DNA of 6,927 nt from Deltaproteobacteria bacterium (lineage in GTDB: Bacteria > Desulfobacterota > DSM-4660 > Desulfatiglandales > Desulfatiglandaceae): positions 1 to 6,927 of the forward strand of contig JAOZQV010000201.1 in NCBI GenBank assembly GCA_029932035.1, in the 5' to 3' direction. This document shows positions 6,858 through 6,927 of the stretch, piece after piece (positions within the stretch are counted from its first letter, which is position 1; each line of letters begins with the position of its first letter). Both the position numbers and the translations under genes were made by a program. A model generated the notes under the pieces. It ran no database searches. It was not told where the DNA came from and was given only the letters and a program-made list of their open reading frames with translations.

Positions 6858-6927
6858 GGTTTCGCAAAAAGCCGTCACTCCGGTGAAAACCGGAGGCCAG
6901 AAACTCTGCAACTAATTGAAAAAACTG
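6858..6927. repeat. Candidate hairpin-bearing dispersed repeat (MITE/REP-like), cut by the window edge
   Basis: The core is a perfect 7-base-pair hairpin, CTCCGGT (6878-6884) and ACCGGAG (6889-6895), with the four-base loop GAAA. It is preceded by TTTCGCAAAAAGCCGTCA. After it, CCAG (6897-6900) faces ACTG at the window end (6924-6927), as if a second mirrored half (CTGG and another GC hairpin) begins just outside. This layout resembles the TTCCGG-xxAAAx-CCGGAA-CCAG extragenic repeats I recall from many proteobacterial, including Desulfobacterota, genomes. That family match is from memory and not verified. Only one copy, and only part of it, is visible here. Confidence 0.4.

Noticed and set aside
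6839..6867. Possible minus-strand promoter (TTGCGA, 17 bases, CATTAC) before the ATPase gene
   Set aside because: It matches only 4 of 6 and 3 of 6 consensus positions, no better than expected by chance.
6871..6895. Hairpin near the right edge read as an intrinsic terminator
   Set aside because: On the plus strand no T-run follows. On the minus strand the TTTTT is 7 bases from the stem, too far for a standard terminator.

Overview
The window holds five genes and looks like a piece of a Gram-negative chromosome, most plausibly Desulfobacterota (former Deltaproteobacteria). That placement is an inference from the gene mix, the moderately GC-rich codon use and a hairpin-bearing intergenic repeat at the right edge. 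It is not proven by any marker gene. No tRNA, rRNA, CRISPR array, transposase or phage gene was seen.

Left part, plus strand: the 3' part of a DMT/EamA-family membrane exporter (1-807, start off the window) is followed by a 176-base gap. The gap carries a near-consensus sigma-70 promoter (TTGACA, 17 bases, TATATT) flanked by short symmetric or repeated motifs. The promoter drives a 330-residue protein (984-1976) that I read as a divergent type I phosphoribosyltransferase-like protein. It has a PPi-loop-like segment and a PRPP-loop-like motif in which the usual Asp-Asp is Glu-Glu.

Right part, minus strand, read from right to left: a tightly packed operon encodes a two-domain ABC ATPase (5292-6812), two BPD_transp_2-type permeases (4234-5295 and 3287-4234) and a CodA-like cytosine deaminase (1991-3271). 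The first two junctions are overlaps (ATGA, then TAATG). The last gap is 15 bases and carries a strong Shine-Dalgarno. The transporter is of the BMP/NupNOPQ/PnrABCDE nucleoside type. Its lipoprotein binding subunit is not in the window and is expected beyond the right end.

Together the genes suggest uptake and salvage of a nucleobase or nucleoside. The ABC system would import it and the deaminase would remove the exocyclic amine. The convergently transcribed PRTase-like protein might attach ribose-5-phosphate or sense the base or PRPP. Two points raise the interest. The deaminase keeps every metal and catalytic residue of E. coli CodA but has Gly where CodA has Asp314 in the substrate pocket. 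The PRTase-like protein matches no named family that I recognise. The window may therefore encode salvage of a non-standard base, which is a hypothesis.
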